Positions 1-8,582 of a stretch of 64,000 nt of DNA are shown here, piece by piece. Numbering within the stretch: position 1 is the first letter of the stretch; every line of letters begins with the position of its first letter. The notes under the pieces are model-generated. The model ran no database searches. It worked only from the letters and a program-made list of their open reading frames with translations, and was not told the origin of the DNA. A program made the translations under genes and the position numbers. Source of the DNA: Verrucomicrobiota bacterium (lineage in GTDB: Bacteria > Verrucomicrobiota > Verrucomicrobiia > Limisphaerales > DSYF01); the NCBI GenBank assembly GCA_025457615.1, contig JALOTZ010000008.1, positions 1 to 64,000 of the forward strand, in the 5' to 3' direction.

Positions 1-2059
1 CGGCGCGCTTTGGATCAACCGCACGTTTAACGACGCCGGGAATCTGCTGACTGAATCCTACGCCGCCGGTCCGCTGGCCGGGCTGTCCGTCAGCAACAGT
101 TACGACGCCCTGCTGCGGCGTACGAATCTGGCGCTGCTCCAATCCACCACTCCATTGCTCCAGCACTTCTACAGTTTCAGCCCCGACTCTGGCCGTCTGG
201 CCAGCGTCTCGGATGGCACCCACTCGGCCACTTACGGATATCTGGACAACTCCAGCCTGGTGGAACAGATTCAGTTCCAGCAAGGCACCACGACGCGGAT
301 GATGACCACGAAGTCATACGATGGGCTCAACCGGTTGACGAACACCGTCAGCAGCGCGGGCGGATCGAATGTGGTGTGCTTCGCCTACACCTACAACTCC
401 GCCAACCAGCGCACGTCGGTAACCAATGTAGACGGCAGTTACTGGGTTTACAGCTATGACGATCTGGGGCAGGTCGAATCCGGAAAGAAGTATTGGGCTG
501 ACGGGACTCCCGTCGCCGGGCAGCAGTTCGAGTACGGCTTTGATGACATTGGCAACCGCGAGACGGCGACGCGCGATGGCAGGCAATCCGACTACAGCGC
601 CAACTTCCTCAACCAGTACGAGAGCCGCACAGTGCCCGGTTACGTGAACATCCTCGGTCAAGCCACCAACACAGCCACGGTGACGGTGAACCTCCAGCCC
701 GCCAGCCGGAAGGGGGATTACTTCCGGGCGGAGTTGCAGGTGAGCAACAGCGCCCCGCTCTGGCTGGGCGTGACGAACATCGCCGTGCTCCAGCAGGGCA
801 CCAACGCCGACATCATCGCAACGAACCTCGGCCATCTGCTGATCCCGCAGACGCCGGAGGCATTCACCCACGATGCCGACGGCAACCTGACCAGCGACAG
901 CCTGTGGACCAACACCTGGAACGCTGAGAACCGGCGGACACTGATCGAGAGCCTAGCCAACGTGCCGGTGGGCGGTCGCGCCCGGGAACAGTGGACGCAC
1001 CTGCCGGATGGCCGGTGGGTGGAGCGAATTGTCTCGACGAACAACGGGAGCAGCTACGTGGCGATGCAGACCAACCGGTATGTGTGGGATGGGAATGTGT
1101 TGCTGGCGGTGCTGAATCACACCAACGGCCTCGAACTGTCCTTCATGCGTGGCTTGGACTTGAGCTGCACGCTGCAAGGCGCTGGCGGGGTCGGCGGATT
1201 GCTGGCGGTGCAAGTCGGGTCCGCGGGACCCGCAAGCCTGACGAACACAACACACTTCGCCGCCTACGACGGCAACGGGAATGTGGCCGCGCTGGTCAAA
1301 GGATCAGACGGGTCCGAAACCGCCCGCTATGAATACGGCCCCTTTGGTGAAGTCATCCGGGCCACCGGCCCGATGGCCAAGGTGAACCCCATCCGCTTCA
1401 GCACCCAGTACGCGGACGACGTGACCGGCGAGCTCAAGTATCTCCACCGCGATCTCGATGCGGCGACGGGACGGTGGCCAAACCGAGACCTCATCGGGGA
1501 ACGTGGAGGGCTGAACCTTTACGGGTTCGTGCGGAACAATCCGATTAACTACTACGACCTCTTGGGTTTGAAAGCCAAGAAGTGCAAGGAAATCACCAGA
1601 AAGGATGGGACGCCGTTCATCTTCTTCGACTCACCAGCGAGCGAAGGCGGCGGATGGAAGATCTCCCGGTTTGACTTCATTTCTGGGGGCGGATCGACTC
1701 TCACGTTAATGGACGGTTTCAGCGTTGGATGGTCCGCAAAGGTCGAAGTCTACTGCCGCTGTGACGACGGGTGCTTCGAGGCTCGCAAAGGAACTCGCAT
1801 TCACTCGAAAACGTTCAATGGTCCGCGTGATTGGTTTCCAGTGTATGAGGCAGGCGCAATGCCGATAAGCATCCCAACGCCAACAACATTCCTTGAAGCC
1901 ATTGGGGAAGCCGTCGCCACAGTTGTTGACTCGAATCTTCCTAAACCCATCTCGATAGATTCATCCACCGCGAACGAAATTGCTGGAAAGATCGCGGCGA
2001 ACCGCCCAACAAAGCCAACTGGCGGTAAATGGAAGGACAAGTCTCCATGCGAAAAGTGA
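1..2059 (+). CDS. RHS repeat-associated core protein, 5' end outside window
   Basis: The reading frame is open from base 2, so the track start at 155 (TTG) is internal and the gene begins upstream. YD-type repeats (for example YGFDDIGNR and YEYGPFGE) lead into an RHS core junction with DAATGRW, GGLNLYGF and NNPINYYDLLGL. In RHS families the sequence after this junction is the variable tip, often a toxin. Here that tip is about 160 residues with several cysteines (CRCDDGC) and no domain I recognise. Both DPxG-type motifs read DLIG and DLLG, with Leu replacing Pro. The tip is visibly less GC-rich than the core, which would fit tip replacement. The RHS assignment is secure; the tip's activity is unknown. 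Confidence 0.85.
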   Translation, partial: GALWINRTFNDAGNLLTESYAAGPLAGLSVSNSYDALLRRTNLALLQSTTPLLQHFYSFSPDSGRLASVSDGTHSATYGYLDNSSLVEQIQFQQGTTTRMMTTKSYDGLNRLTNTVSSAGGSNVVCFAYTYNSANQRTSVTNVDGSYWVYSYDDLGQVESGKKYWADGTPVAGQQFEYGFDDIGNRETATRDGRQSDYSANFLNQYESRTVPGYVNILGQATNTATVTVNLQPASRKGDYFRAELQVSNSAPLWLGVTNIAVLQQGTNADIIATNLGHLLIPQTPEAFTHDADGNLTSDSLWTNTWNAENRRTLIESLANVPVGGRAREQWTHLPDGRWVERIVSTNNGSSYVAMQTNRYVWDGNVLLAVLNHTNGLELSFMRGLDLSCTLQGAGGVGGLLAVQVGSAGPASLTNTTHFAAYDGNGNVAALVKGSDGSETARYEYGPFGEVIRATGPMAKVNPIRFSTQYADDVTGELKYLHRDLDAATGRWPNRDLIGERGGLNLYGFVRNNPINYYDLLGLKAKKCKEITRKDGTPFIFFDSPASEGGGWKISRFDFISGGGSTLTLMDGFSVGWSAKVEVYCRCDDGCFEARKGTRIHSKTFNGPRDWFPVYEAGAMPISIPTPTTFLEAIGEAVATVVDSNLPKPISIDSSTANEIAGKIAANRPTKPTGGKWKDKSPCEK

Positions 2060-2442
2060 CATGGATAACAGCCGGAACGCTCGTTGTCGGATGCCTTTTC
2101 TTCGTCGCCGGCTACTACATTGGTCGGCTTCTGCGAGATCGCGAAGAGGTAAGGGTTAACATCCCTATGTATGTCCGAATGCACAACGACCTCTTGAGCG
2201 GAAGGCTTGATAGGGCCACTAATTATCTTGGAATGTATTTGATGGACCAGACCAAACGGTATGATGAACTCCAGGGGAACGCCTTACTTCGACTAGCCAC
2301 CGCGAAAACGTATTTCGAGTCTCCTAGCTTTCAGACAAGCCTTTCCGAAGCGCGGAACATCGCAACGCAGCAAGCCACGAACATGATTTGGATCGGACCA
2401 CCAAAGAACGCCGATCTGCCGGCTGTCCCGCTCAAGCGGTGA
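2047..2442 (+). CDS. Small single-span membrane protein, candidate partner of the RHS tip
   Basis: This 131-residue protein starts at the ATG overlapping the last codons of the RHS gene. The track start at 2029 lies further inside the RHS frame and is less likely. Residues about 5-30 form one transmembrane helix followed by RLLRDREE, which suggests an N-in anchor. The rest is a helical soluble domain with no family I recognise. Translational coupling to an RHS tip, and the same lower GC as that tip, are what is expected of a cognate immunity protein. That role is inferred from position only. Confidence 0.6.
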   Translation: MRKVTWITAGTLVVGCLFFVAGYYIGRLLRDREEVRVNIPMYVRMHNDLLSGRLDRATNYLGMYLMDQTKRYDELQGNALLRLATAKTYFESPSFQTSLSEARNIATQQATNMIWIGPPKNADLPAVPLKR

Positions 2443-2541
2443 GAAGGAATCTAGCGCGCCTCAGGCCGACGCGAAGTAGGTCGGCCACCCGCGCCTGCCG
2501 CACGGCGCCGGGCGTTCTGGCCGGATCCAAGAGAAGCAATA

Positions 2542-3021
2542 GGGTCGTGTCCAAAAAGTGGTTCCTCGCTGATTTCGGTGGGTGACTACAAGGCGGGAAG
2601 CCGGAGTTTGCCGGCGACGAAGTAGAGCATGGTGCGCAGATAGACAAAGGAGCGGAAGCCTCGCGACCGGCGTTTCACCGCGCTGAACACGCTGTTCAGT
2701 CCTTCCAGGAACGCATTGGTGATGCGGTGTTTCCAGTGGGCCAGGATGCCCGCCAGGTGCTTCTCCACCGACTCGGCGAATTTTACCATCTCGCCAAACA
2801 CCGCCCCAAACTTCCGCCCGCCCATCCGCACCCAGCGGCACCAGGCTTGGAGCCTTCGCTTGGCCGCGCCCGCCCCCTCCAGCCCATACGCGTCCTGAAA
2901 GGCCAGCCGCATTTGATACGCCTTCACCGTGGCCAGGTTGGTCTGCGTCAGCACCGCCAGTTCGGCTTGTTGTTCCTCGTTGAGATTCTCCGGGTTCTTG
3001 CGGAAGAGCCAGCGCGACTCC
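2542..3021 (-). mobile_element. Truncated ISL3-like insertion sequence (transposase C-terminus)
   Basis: The minus-strand frame ending at 2586 encodes the C-terminal part of an ISL3-family DDE transposase. Recognisable parts include the conserved HRITNAFLEGLNS segment and a terminal region typical of that family. In-frame sequence can be followed upstream to about 3021 (ESRWLFRKNPENL), where homology stops, so the N-terminal two thirds are missing. Just downstream, GGGTCGTGTCCAAAAAGTGG at 2542-2561 looks like the surviving terminal inverted repeat. No matching repeat is visible at the broken side, so this copy is dead. Confidence 0.7.
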
Positions 3022-3113
3022 TAAAACGTGTCGGTTCTCACTTTTTACAGTTCTGTGTTGAATACAGCAGATTCGAGACGTTCGACCGGCTGCCCATCCT
3101 CACCCGCCCGCGG

Positions 3114-4652
3114 CTACGCCATCGCCAATGCCCCGGCGACACAGCGCTGCCGCAGCTCCGCCGTGGCGGCGGACAGCTTGTCCCACAGGTTGGGGTCGTA
3201 GGCGTAGAGCAGGTTGAACATGTGGGCGACCTGCGGATCCAGGGCGATGATGTCGATCGTGGACACCGTCTGCCCGTTGACTGGATACGGTTTGCCGGGC
3301 TTGATGTGTTGGAAGTCGTAACGGCCCACCGAGCTGATGAGCATGCGGGCCTCGTTGGTCATTCCTTCCAGGGCGTAATTGACACAACCGCGAGCGCCGG
3401 CCACAACATGATCCGTCTCAGAGGCCTCGTCCTCGGTGAAGTTGGCCCGTCCGGCCATCGCCGCCACCAGGAAGGCTTTTCCAAACGCAAGCCCGTCCGC
3501 CCCCAAAGCCAGGGCTTTGGACAGGTCGCGTCCCGTCACCAAGCCGCCCGCCAGGGAGTAGTCGATGTTGGTGAAGCCCCGCTGTTTGGCCTTGGCGATC
3601 GCCAGCAGGCAGGTGAGCGTGGGCAGCCCCATGTCATTCATCGGCCCCAACGGGCTCATCCCGGTGCCACCTTCGGTGCCATCGATGGTGATGTGCATGC
3701 GCCGTCCGGTCTGGCGGGCCAATCCGTCCAGGATCTCGATCTGCGTCATCAAATCCCCGTAAGGCCCCGTCTTCCACCAGATCTGGGCCAGCGGAAACTG
3801 TTCACACATCTGCCGGAGCTGGGCTTCCATGGATTCCGGTGTGGCCGTGCCGGGCACCGAATGCCGTTGGTAAAGCGACTGCTCGACCTCGAAGGGATTC
3901 ACTGGGAAATGATAGAGATTGTAAAGCGCCTGGGCGCGGTCCCGGGGCAGCTTGACCTCCCCGCCCATGCCGGGTTTGGCCCCCTGTCCGCCCTTGGCCT
4001 CGAAACCAATCAGGCCCGCCTCGAAAAACTCGCGAAACTCGGGATCCCCGTAAACCCGCTTCCACACACCCACCCGATCGTCCTCGACGTTCTGTTGAAC
4101 CACGATCCCCCCCTGGCCACTCGTCGCATGCCGGGTGAATCCCCGAATGCGATCCTTCAGGCAGGGTTGATCGGCGCGGATCCGTTCCTCGTAACCCCAC
4201 ATGTTGATGATGTTTTCGCCAATGGAATTGACAAAGCCGCCTTGGGCGGCCGCGCGGCTCAGATCGACTCCCAAGGTGTTGGCCACAGGGGTGGATCCCA
4301 TCGCGGCGATGATGACCGGGGTTTTGACCTGGAACCCGCCCAACTGCGCTTCACTGCGACAATGGACGTAGAGGGGTTCCTTCCCGATCTCCTCGCGCTT
4401 GGCCACCCGTTCGGTCCCCAGCAACTCGGGAACAAAGCACACATCCCGCAACGCCTTGTACCGCGGCTGGCCCGGCAGGAACTGTTCACCCGCCGACTGG
4501 GTCCGCCCGAACATCGTGTTCTCCTTCTGGTCGTTGGAGGGAAAGTTGCCATCCAAGCCGTGCACCGCCGTCCGGGCCGGATAACAGAGTTTCGGGCTTC
4601 CGCTTCCGCAAAAATTGCAGTGAGAACAAAGTTCGTCTTGTACCTTAAACAT
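3114..4652 (-). CDS. FMN-binding glutamate synthase-like protein
   Basis: This 512-residue protein resembles the FMN/Fe-S synthase domain of glutamate synthase in its free-standing, archaeal-type form, which converts 2-oxoglutarate plus ammonia equivalents to glutamate. Visible features are the TIDGTEGGTGMSP phosphate/FMN-binding segment, the GGLVTGRDLSKALALGAD barrel segment and a C-terminal Cys-containing GCVNYALEG region. An N-terminal cluster CSHCNFCGSGSPKLC could bind a metal or Fe-S centre. The ATG at 4652 is preceded by AGGAG at good spacing. It is divergent from an NrpR-type nitrogen regulator, which supports a role in nitrogen assimilation. No separate amidotransferase subunit is adjacent, so the ammonia donor is unknown. 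Confidence 0.85.
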   Translation of the reverse strand: MFKVQDELCSHCNFCGSGSPKLCYPARTAVHGLDGNFPSNDQKENTMFGRTQSAGEQFLPGQPRYKALRDVCFVPELLGTERVAKREEIGKEPLYVHCRSEAQLGGFQVKTPVIIAAMGSTPVANTLGVDLSRAAAQGGFVNSIGENIINMWGYEERIRADQPCLKDRIRGFTRHATSGQGGIVVQQNVEDDRVGVWKRVYGDPEFREFFEAGLIGFEAKGGQGAKPGMGGEVKLPRDRAQALYNLYHFPVNPFEVEQSLYQRHSVPGTATPESMEAQLRQMCEQFPLAQIWWKTGPYGDLMTQIEILDGLARQTGRRMHITIDGTEGGTGMSPLGPMNDMGLPTLTCLLAIAKAKQRGFTNIDYSLAGGLVTGRDLSKALALGADGLAFGKAFLVAAMAGRANFTEDEASETDHVVAGARGCVNYALEGMTNEARMLISSVGRYDFQHIKPGKPYPVNGQTVSTIDIIALDPQVAHMFNLLYAYDPNLWDKLSAATAELRQRCVAGALAMA

Positions 4653-4733
4653 ATTCAGTCTCCTGTGAGTTCAGTCCGACCCCGACACCGGCCCGTCCAA
4701 CGTTAGGGGGGCTATGCGGCGCTCCATGGCAAG

Positions 4734-4984
4734 TCAACGGCAATGAGATGCCGCAGCATCGCTGGGTCCGCATTCAGGGTCGCCGTTACACTGATCGCGA
4801 GATCTGCTGTTAGGAAGACTATTGTGCGAGTTCCGCGAGTTTTTAGATTGTCGTCTGACCATCAGCAGGTCGGCATTATTGCCGTTGAGCTTGCCTTAAC
4901 GGCAGTGAACTCTTGCCTCCTGAAGTCTGTTGCCGCAAGATGGCCGGTGTTCGGCAGCTAGGAATGCAATGCTGCCGTTGAGCC
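4734..4984. promoter_or_regulatory. Divergent control region with repeated TGCCGTT boxes
   Basis: The 350-bp gap between the glutamate synthase-like gene and the NrpR-like gene holds no convincing ORF. It contains five related boxes: TCAACGGCAATGAG (4734-4747, inverted), TCGCCGTTACA (4780-4790), TTGCCGTTGAGC (4879-4890), TTAACGGCAGTG (4896-4907, inverted) and CTGCCGTTGAGCC (4972-4984). The middle pair forms a dyad, TGCCGTT-N11-AACGGCA (4880-4904). These are plausible binding sites for the adjacent regulator. They differ from the GGAA-N6-TTCC operator known for methanogen NrpR. Confidence 0.5.
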
Positions 4985-5002
4985 GTCCGTTCGAGGTGAC
5001 AC

Positions 5003-6025
5003 ATGAGAGCCGCATCGCAACAGCGAAAGGACCGATACCGCCAGGTGATCCTGAACGCCCTCCGGCAGGAGGGGCGCCCGATCACCTCCGTGGATCTGGC
5101 GGCCCGGCTCAAGGCCGGGGGTTGTGAACTGAGCGAGCGCAGTGTTCGCATCTATCTGAGCGAATTGGATGCGGAGGGATTGACCCAACCGCACGGTCGC
5201 CGCGGGGGCCGCTCGATCACGGCCAAGGGGGTGGCGGAGACGCGCGCCGCGCGCGCCCTGGATCGCGTGGGTTACCTCTCGGCCCGCATTGACCAGATGA
5301 CGTATCGGATGACGTTTGACCTGCACACGCGGGCGGGGGCGGTGGTGGTGAATCTCTCGCTGATGGCGCCCCAGCGGCTGGCGACGGCGGCGGACAAGGT
5401 GTGCCAGGTCTTTGCGCAGGGATACGCGATGGGCAGCCGGATTGCCCTGCTGGGACCGGGCGAGCGGTTGGGCGACCTGGTCGTGCCGCCGGACCGGGTG
5501 GGGTTTTGCACCGTCTCCTCGATCACGCTCAACGGCGTGCTGCTCAAGCATGGCATTCCCACAGCCTCACGGTTCGGTGGCCTCCTCGAAGTGCGCAACC
5601 GCCAGCCGACCCGGTTTGTAGAGATGATCGATTACGACGGCACCAGCATCGATCCCCTGGAGGTGTTCATCCGGGCGGGCATGACGGACTATCATGGGGC
5701 GATCCACGATGGCAACGGGGTGATTGGCGCCAGCTTTCGCGAGCTGCCGGAGGACAGCCGGCATCTCGTGCTGAGCCTGGCAGATCAGCTCAAGACCATT
5801 GGTTTGGGAGCGTTTATGGCGATCGGCCACGCAGGCCAGCCGCTGGCGGGCACCCCGGTCAGTGAGGGGCGCATCGGCGCGGTGATCATCGGGGGGTTGA
5901 ACCCGGTGGCCATCCTCGAGGAGAGCGGATTCCGTGTGGATTCCCGCACCATGGCCGGGCTGATGGAGTTCAGCCAGCTCGTGTCGTACGAGGAATTGCC
6001 CGCGCGACTGCGCAAGCACGTGTGA
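5003..6025 (+). CDS. nrpR: NrpR-type transcriptional regulator (winged helix plus one NrpR/DUF128 domain)
   Basis: The N-terminal 80 residues form a winged helix of the type found at the start of NrpR (ILNALRQEGRPITSVDLAARL, then LSERSVRIYLSEL). It is followed by one NrpR/DUF128 effector domain of about 240 residues (ALDRVGYLSARIDQMTY onward, ending with VAILEESGF). Methanogen NrpR represses nitrogen assimilation genes and is relieved by 2-oxoglutarate. Many of those proteins carry two effector domains, so this single-domain form resembles split NrpR subunits. Divergence from a glutamate synthase-like gene fits local control of nitrogen assimilation. The ATG follows TCGAGGTGACAC, a usable ribosome site. 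Confidence 0.85.
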   Translation: MRAASQQRKDRYRQVILNALRQEGRPITSVDLAARLKAGGCELSERSVRIYLSELDAEGLTQPHGRRGGRSITAKGVAETRAARALDRVGYLSARIDQMTYRMTFDLHTRAGAVVVNLSLMAPQRLATAADKVCQVFAQGYAMGSRIALLGPGERLGDLVVPPDRVGFCTVSSITLNGVLLKHGIPTASRFGGLLEVRNRQPTRFVEMIDYDGTSIDPLEVFIRAGMTDYHGAIHDGNGVIGASFRELPEDSRHLVLSLADQLKTIGLGAFMAIGHAGQPLAGTPVSEGRIGAVIIGGLNPVAILEESGFRVDSRTMAGLMEFSQLVSYEELPARLRKHV

Positions 6026-6035
6026 CCACGCCGCG

Positions 6036-6938
6036 TCAGAACACCTTGGTCAGGGTGAAGACCACCGCCTGGCCTTGCAGCCGGTTGGCCGCCGCGAATT
6101 CGTATTCGTAGCGCAACGTCCAGCCGAGTTTGTAATCCGGATAAAACATCCCGATCTCGGGTCCGATGGCCGCCACGCGATCCAGGTCCGAGCTGGCACC
6201 ACTGCCGCTGTCCGAGGTGGTCTGCTGCTGGTAATAACCCACGATGCCGACATCGATGGTCTTGCGGAAGGTGTGGGCAATGCCCCACTCGATCGTGAAG
6301 GCTTGTCCAGGCGTGATGTCCGAATCGCGCTGTTCCGTGTTGAACTCGTAGCGGTTCAGGGCAGAAATGGACCACTGCTTTTCCTGGTCGAAATAGTAGG
6401 TCGCCCCGGCAGTCAGCATGACCGTCCAAAAGCCCGCCCCCGCCCGCACCGTGGGCTGCTCCGCCGAGTTGCCGGTCGGGGCCCACACGCCCAAGCCGAT
6501 GGCGATATCGAAATTGGTCGGATGCCACGTCAGGGTGGACTCTGCGAACAAATCACCGATCCCGAAGGTGCTGTCCGAGTAGGGCCCACCAGGCGTCGTG
6601 ACGTTCAAGTCGGTGTATTGCAGCGGCAACAGCGCGTCCACGCCCACAAATCCGCCCAGCAGCGTGGTGTCGGTGATCCAGATCACACGCGGCACATTGG
6701 CATAGATCAATGCCTTGGCATCGGCTGCGTCAACCTTGTTGCCGTCGTTGTCGTTAAATCGGCTCGATTCGTAGAAGAAATTGTAGTCGCGCACGTAAAC
6801 CCCCGGCGGCGGCAGGGAGGCGCCTTTGATGCCTTCGGACCCAGGCACGTAGTGGGCGCTGGGTTGGGCCAGGAGACTGGCGACCGAAAACAGGGTGAGG
6901 CCGAGGGGCAGTGTGAATGATCGAATCGAGGTTTTCAT
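6036..6938 (-). CDS. SphA/MetA-pathway outer-membrane beta-barrel protein
   Basis: The real start is the ATG at 6938 (MKTSIRSF), not the long upstream extension in the track. The first 25 residues are a signal peptide ending near LLAQPSAH. The rest of this 300-residue protein is rich in alternating aromatic beta-strands and ends in a phenylalanine (FTLTKVF), as outer-membrane barrels do. Segments such as PPPGVYVRDYNFFY and SALNRYEFNTEQ match the Phenol_MetA_deg/SphA family, whose members often lie beside catabolic genes and may move small aromatics or lipids. No catabolic genes are adjacent, so the substrate is unknown. It converges with nrpR at 11 bp. Confidence 0.75.
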   Translation of the reverse strand: MKTSIRSFTLPLGLTLFSVASLLAQPSAHYVPGSEGIKGASLPPPGVYVRDYNFFYESSRFNDNDGNKVDAADAKALIYANVPRVIWITDTTLLGGFVGVDALLPLQYTDLNVTTPGGPYSDSTFGIGDLFAESTLTWHPTNFDIAIGLGVWAPTGNSAEQPTVRAGAGFWTVMLTAGATYYFDQEKQWSISALNRYEFNTEQRDSDITPGQAFTIEWGIAHTFRKTIDVGIVGYYQQQTTSDSGSGASSDLDRVAAIGPEIGMFYPDYKLGWTLRYEYEFAAANRLQGQAVVFTLTKVF

Positions 6939-7152
6939 GATGTTATTCTGAGTCCAACGAACCAGGCCGCTGTCGGCGGCTGTTGACAGACAACGGGCCG
7001 CGCAGGCCGGAACGTTCGGGTTGACGCGTTCTCCTATACAACCCCCAGCCGGTCCCGTGCAAATCCTTTCCGCCCGTGGGACGTTCAGAACTTCCAGAGT
7101 ATCGGCCGCAGAAGAATCACCCGGGCCACCATTGGAAGCCGTTCGTTCCAAA

Positions 7153-7842
7153 TCATCCTCGGTTGCTCCGGTAGCCTTTGGGTGCCTCCAGCAGTCGCAT
7201 CTGGGCATCCGAATGGCCATTTCGCGTCGCCACGTCGTGCAGCGTGTTTGCCTCGACATCCTCATTTCCCCACTGACACCAACCCGCTCGGGCAAAGCGG
7301 GCAAACAGTTCCAAGTATGGCCCCGGCGAGCAGTCCTCGATGATATTGTAAATCTCGTCAGGCTTTCGTGAGTGCTCGCGCTTCCGTGTGGAAAACAGGT
7401 TGACCTGTGTCCGCCCCGGCTGGAGCGTCCGCATGTTACCCCGAACTCCAAACAGGACCAGTTCAGTGACGTTTCGGAAATAGAATCCCACACCGCGTCC
7501 ATCCGGCCCACCATCCTTGCGGACCTTGTACCAAACAATGTTTGATTTGTACGTGAATCCCCAGTGCTTCATCACCTTAAGGCCCTCGGCCAGCAATGCG
7601 TTGGGCACCCACAGATACAAATGACTTCGTGCGGCTGCCAGTTGAGGCACGGGCAGCCCCAAGATCTCCTCCAGCTCCATGGTGGGGTAGCGGAGCAATC
7701 GCTTGTGCTCGGGGGCCATCTTCCCGGTGCGGTTCTGGAACTGCCACGGAGGATCCGCGAGAATGGTCGCAAACCGGCCCGAAACCTTCCCGAGCAGATC
7801 ATCCGCAGCGGGAACCTGAGTCAACTCAACGATCTTCGACAT
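7153..7842 (-). CDS. MT-A70 family DNA N6-adenine methyltransferase
   Basis: This 229-residue protein carries the MT-A70 catalytic motif DPPW (ATILADPPWQFQNR), an SAM-binding core and the family segment LYLWVPNALLAEGLKVMKHWGF. The C-terminus contains REHSRKPDEIY and a short ankyrin-like tail (NTLHDVATRNGHSDAQ). I place the start at the ATG at 7842 (MSKIVELTQ). That gives a 17-bp overlap with the restriction endonuclease upstream, so the two are probably co-translated. The expected role is adenine methylation that protects host DNA from the paired endonuclease. MT-A70 also contains RNA methylases, but context favours DNA. Confidence 0.85.
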   Translation of the reverse strand: MSKIVELTQVPAADDLLGKVSGRFATILADPPWQFQNRTGKMAPEHKRLLRYPTMELEEILGLPVPQLAAARSHLYLWVPNALLAEGLKVMKHWGFTYKSNIVWYKVRKDGGPDGRGVGFYFRNVTELVLFGVRGNMRTLQPGRTQVNLFSTRKREHSRKPDEIYNIIEDCSPGPYLELFARFARAGWCQWGNEDVEANTLHDVATRNGHSDAQMRLLEAPKGYRSNRG

Positions 7843-8419
7843 ACAGTGCCTTAGATATGCCAAACACCAATAACGGGCAGCCACCACCGCCGCCACCCTC
7901 GATTTTTGGAAGTAGTTTGCTCATGTGGGTGGTGGCCTGCCCAAAGGACTTTCCACGTCCGAGTCCTTTGACAATGCCCTGCAACTCATCGCAGCGCGTA
8001 ACAATCACACCAACCGAGAGCACCCCGATGGAGTGGAGAAGGCGAAAATTGTTTAGATCGCGGTCGAAAAATGGATCCTTGTTGTTCCACTCGATTTCCA
8101 AGCCCACACTGTTCTTGTAACAATCGATACCGTGGGTCGGAGAAACTTTTTCGGCTTCATCAACCCTGACCCGGACATCAAATTCCTTCTCGCACCAACC
8201 CTTCTTGTAGAACTCCCGGTCTATCCAGCCGCTGGTCGCAGGATTTTTGTTACCGCCTTCCTTAACCAACGCGCTCTTTGGCAGACGAAACCGGCTCAAC
8301 ACGTCAATGATATCATCAAACTCCTGCGGGAAATCCTGCTTGAGGATCGCGCATGCATGCCGCCACTGGTGGACTTCATACAATTTCCTCAAACTCGCGG
8401 GTAGAAGTGTCTGTGACAC
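7826..8419 (-). CDS. BglII/BstYI-family type II restriction endonuclease
   Basis: A 197-residue protein read from a GTG start at 8419. The central segment GIDCYKNSVGLEIEWNNKDP gives the Asp...Glu-x-Glu arrangement of the PD-(D/E)xK core in BglII/BstYI enzymes. It is followed by the family's FDRDLNNFRLLH helix and a strand reading VGVIVTRCDELQ. Known members cut sites with a GATC core (AGATCT, RGATCY). The exact site here cannot be read from sequence. A glycine run (GGGGGG) precedes the C-terminus. The gene leads the pair and overlaps the methyltransferase. Confidence 0.8.
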   Translation of the reverse strand: MSQTLLPASLRKLYEVHQWRHACAILKQDFPQEFDDIIDVLSRFRLPKSALVKEGGNKNPATSGWIDREFYKKGWCEKEFDVRVRVDEAEKVSPTHGIDCYKNSVGLEIEWNNKDPFFDRDLNNFRLLHSIGVLSVGVIVTRCDELQGIVKGLGRGKSFGQATTHMSKLLPKIEGGGGGGCPLLVFGISKALYVEDR

Positions 8420-8582
8420 GCCAGAACTTTACCGTGAGCGGAGTGACCTGTTCAAGGCGGTTCCTTCTCAAGCTTCGCCACTCGCGTTCCCGGCTACGGG
8501 TAACAGTTACTTTTGGCGCACTACGCTCCTTTCTGCCTCCCGGGTTTACGCGCCCGGTGCGGCGGTGTATCCTTGGCGACCC

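Noticed and set aside
2727-4706. 659-codon plus-strand ORF
   Set aside because: It is the antisense shadow of the glutamate synthase-like gene and the transposase remnant; the translation is low complexity (Arg, Gly, His, Pro rich) with no motif.
4743-4961. 72-codon plus-strand ORF in the nrpR control region
   Set aside because: No ribosome site and no homology; it overlaps the TGCCGTT boxes, which explain the region better.
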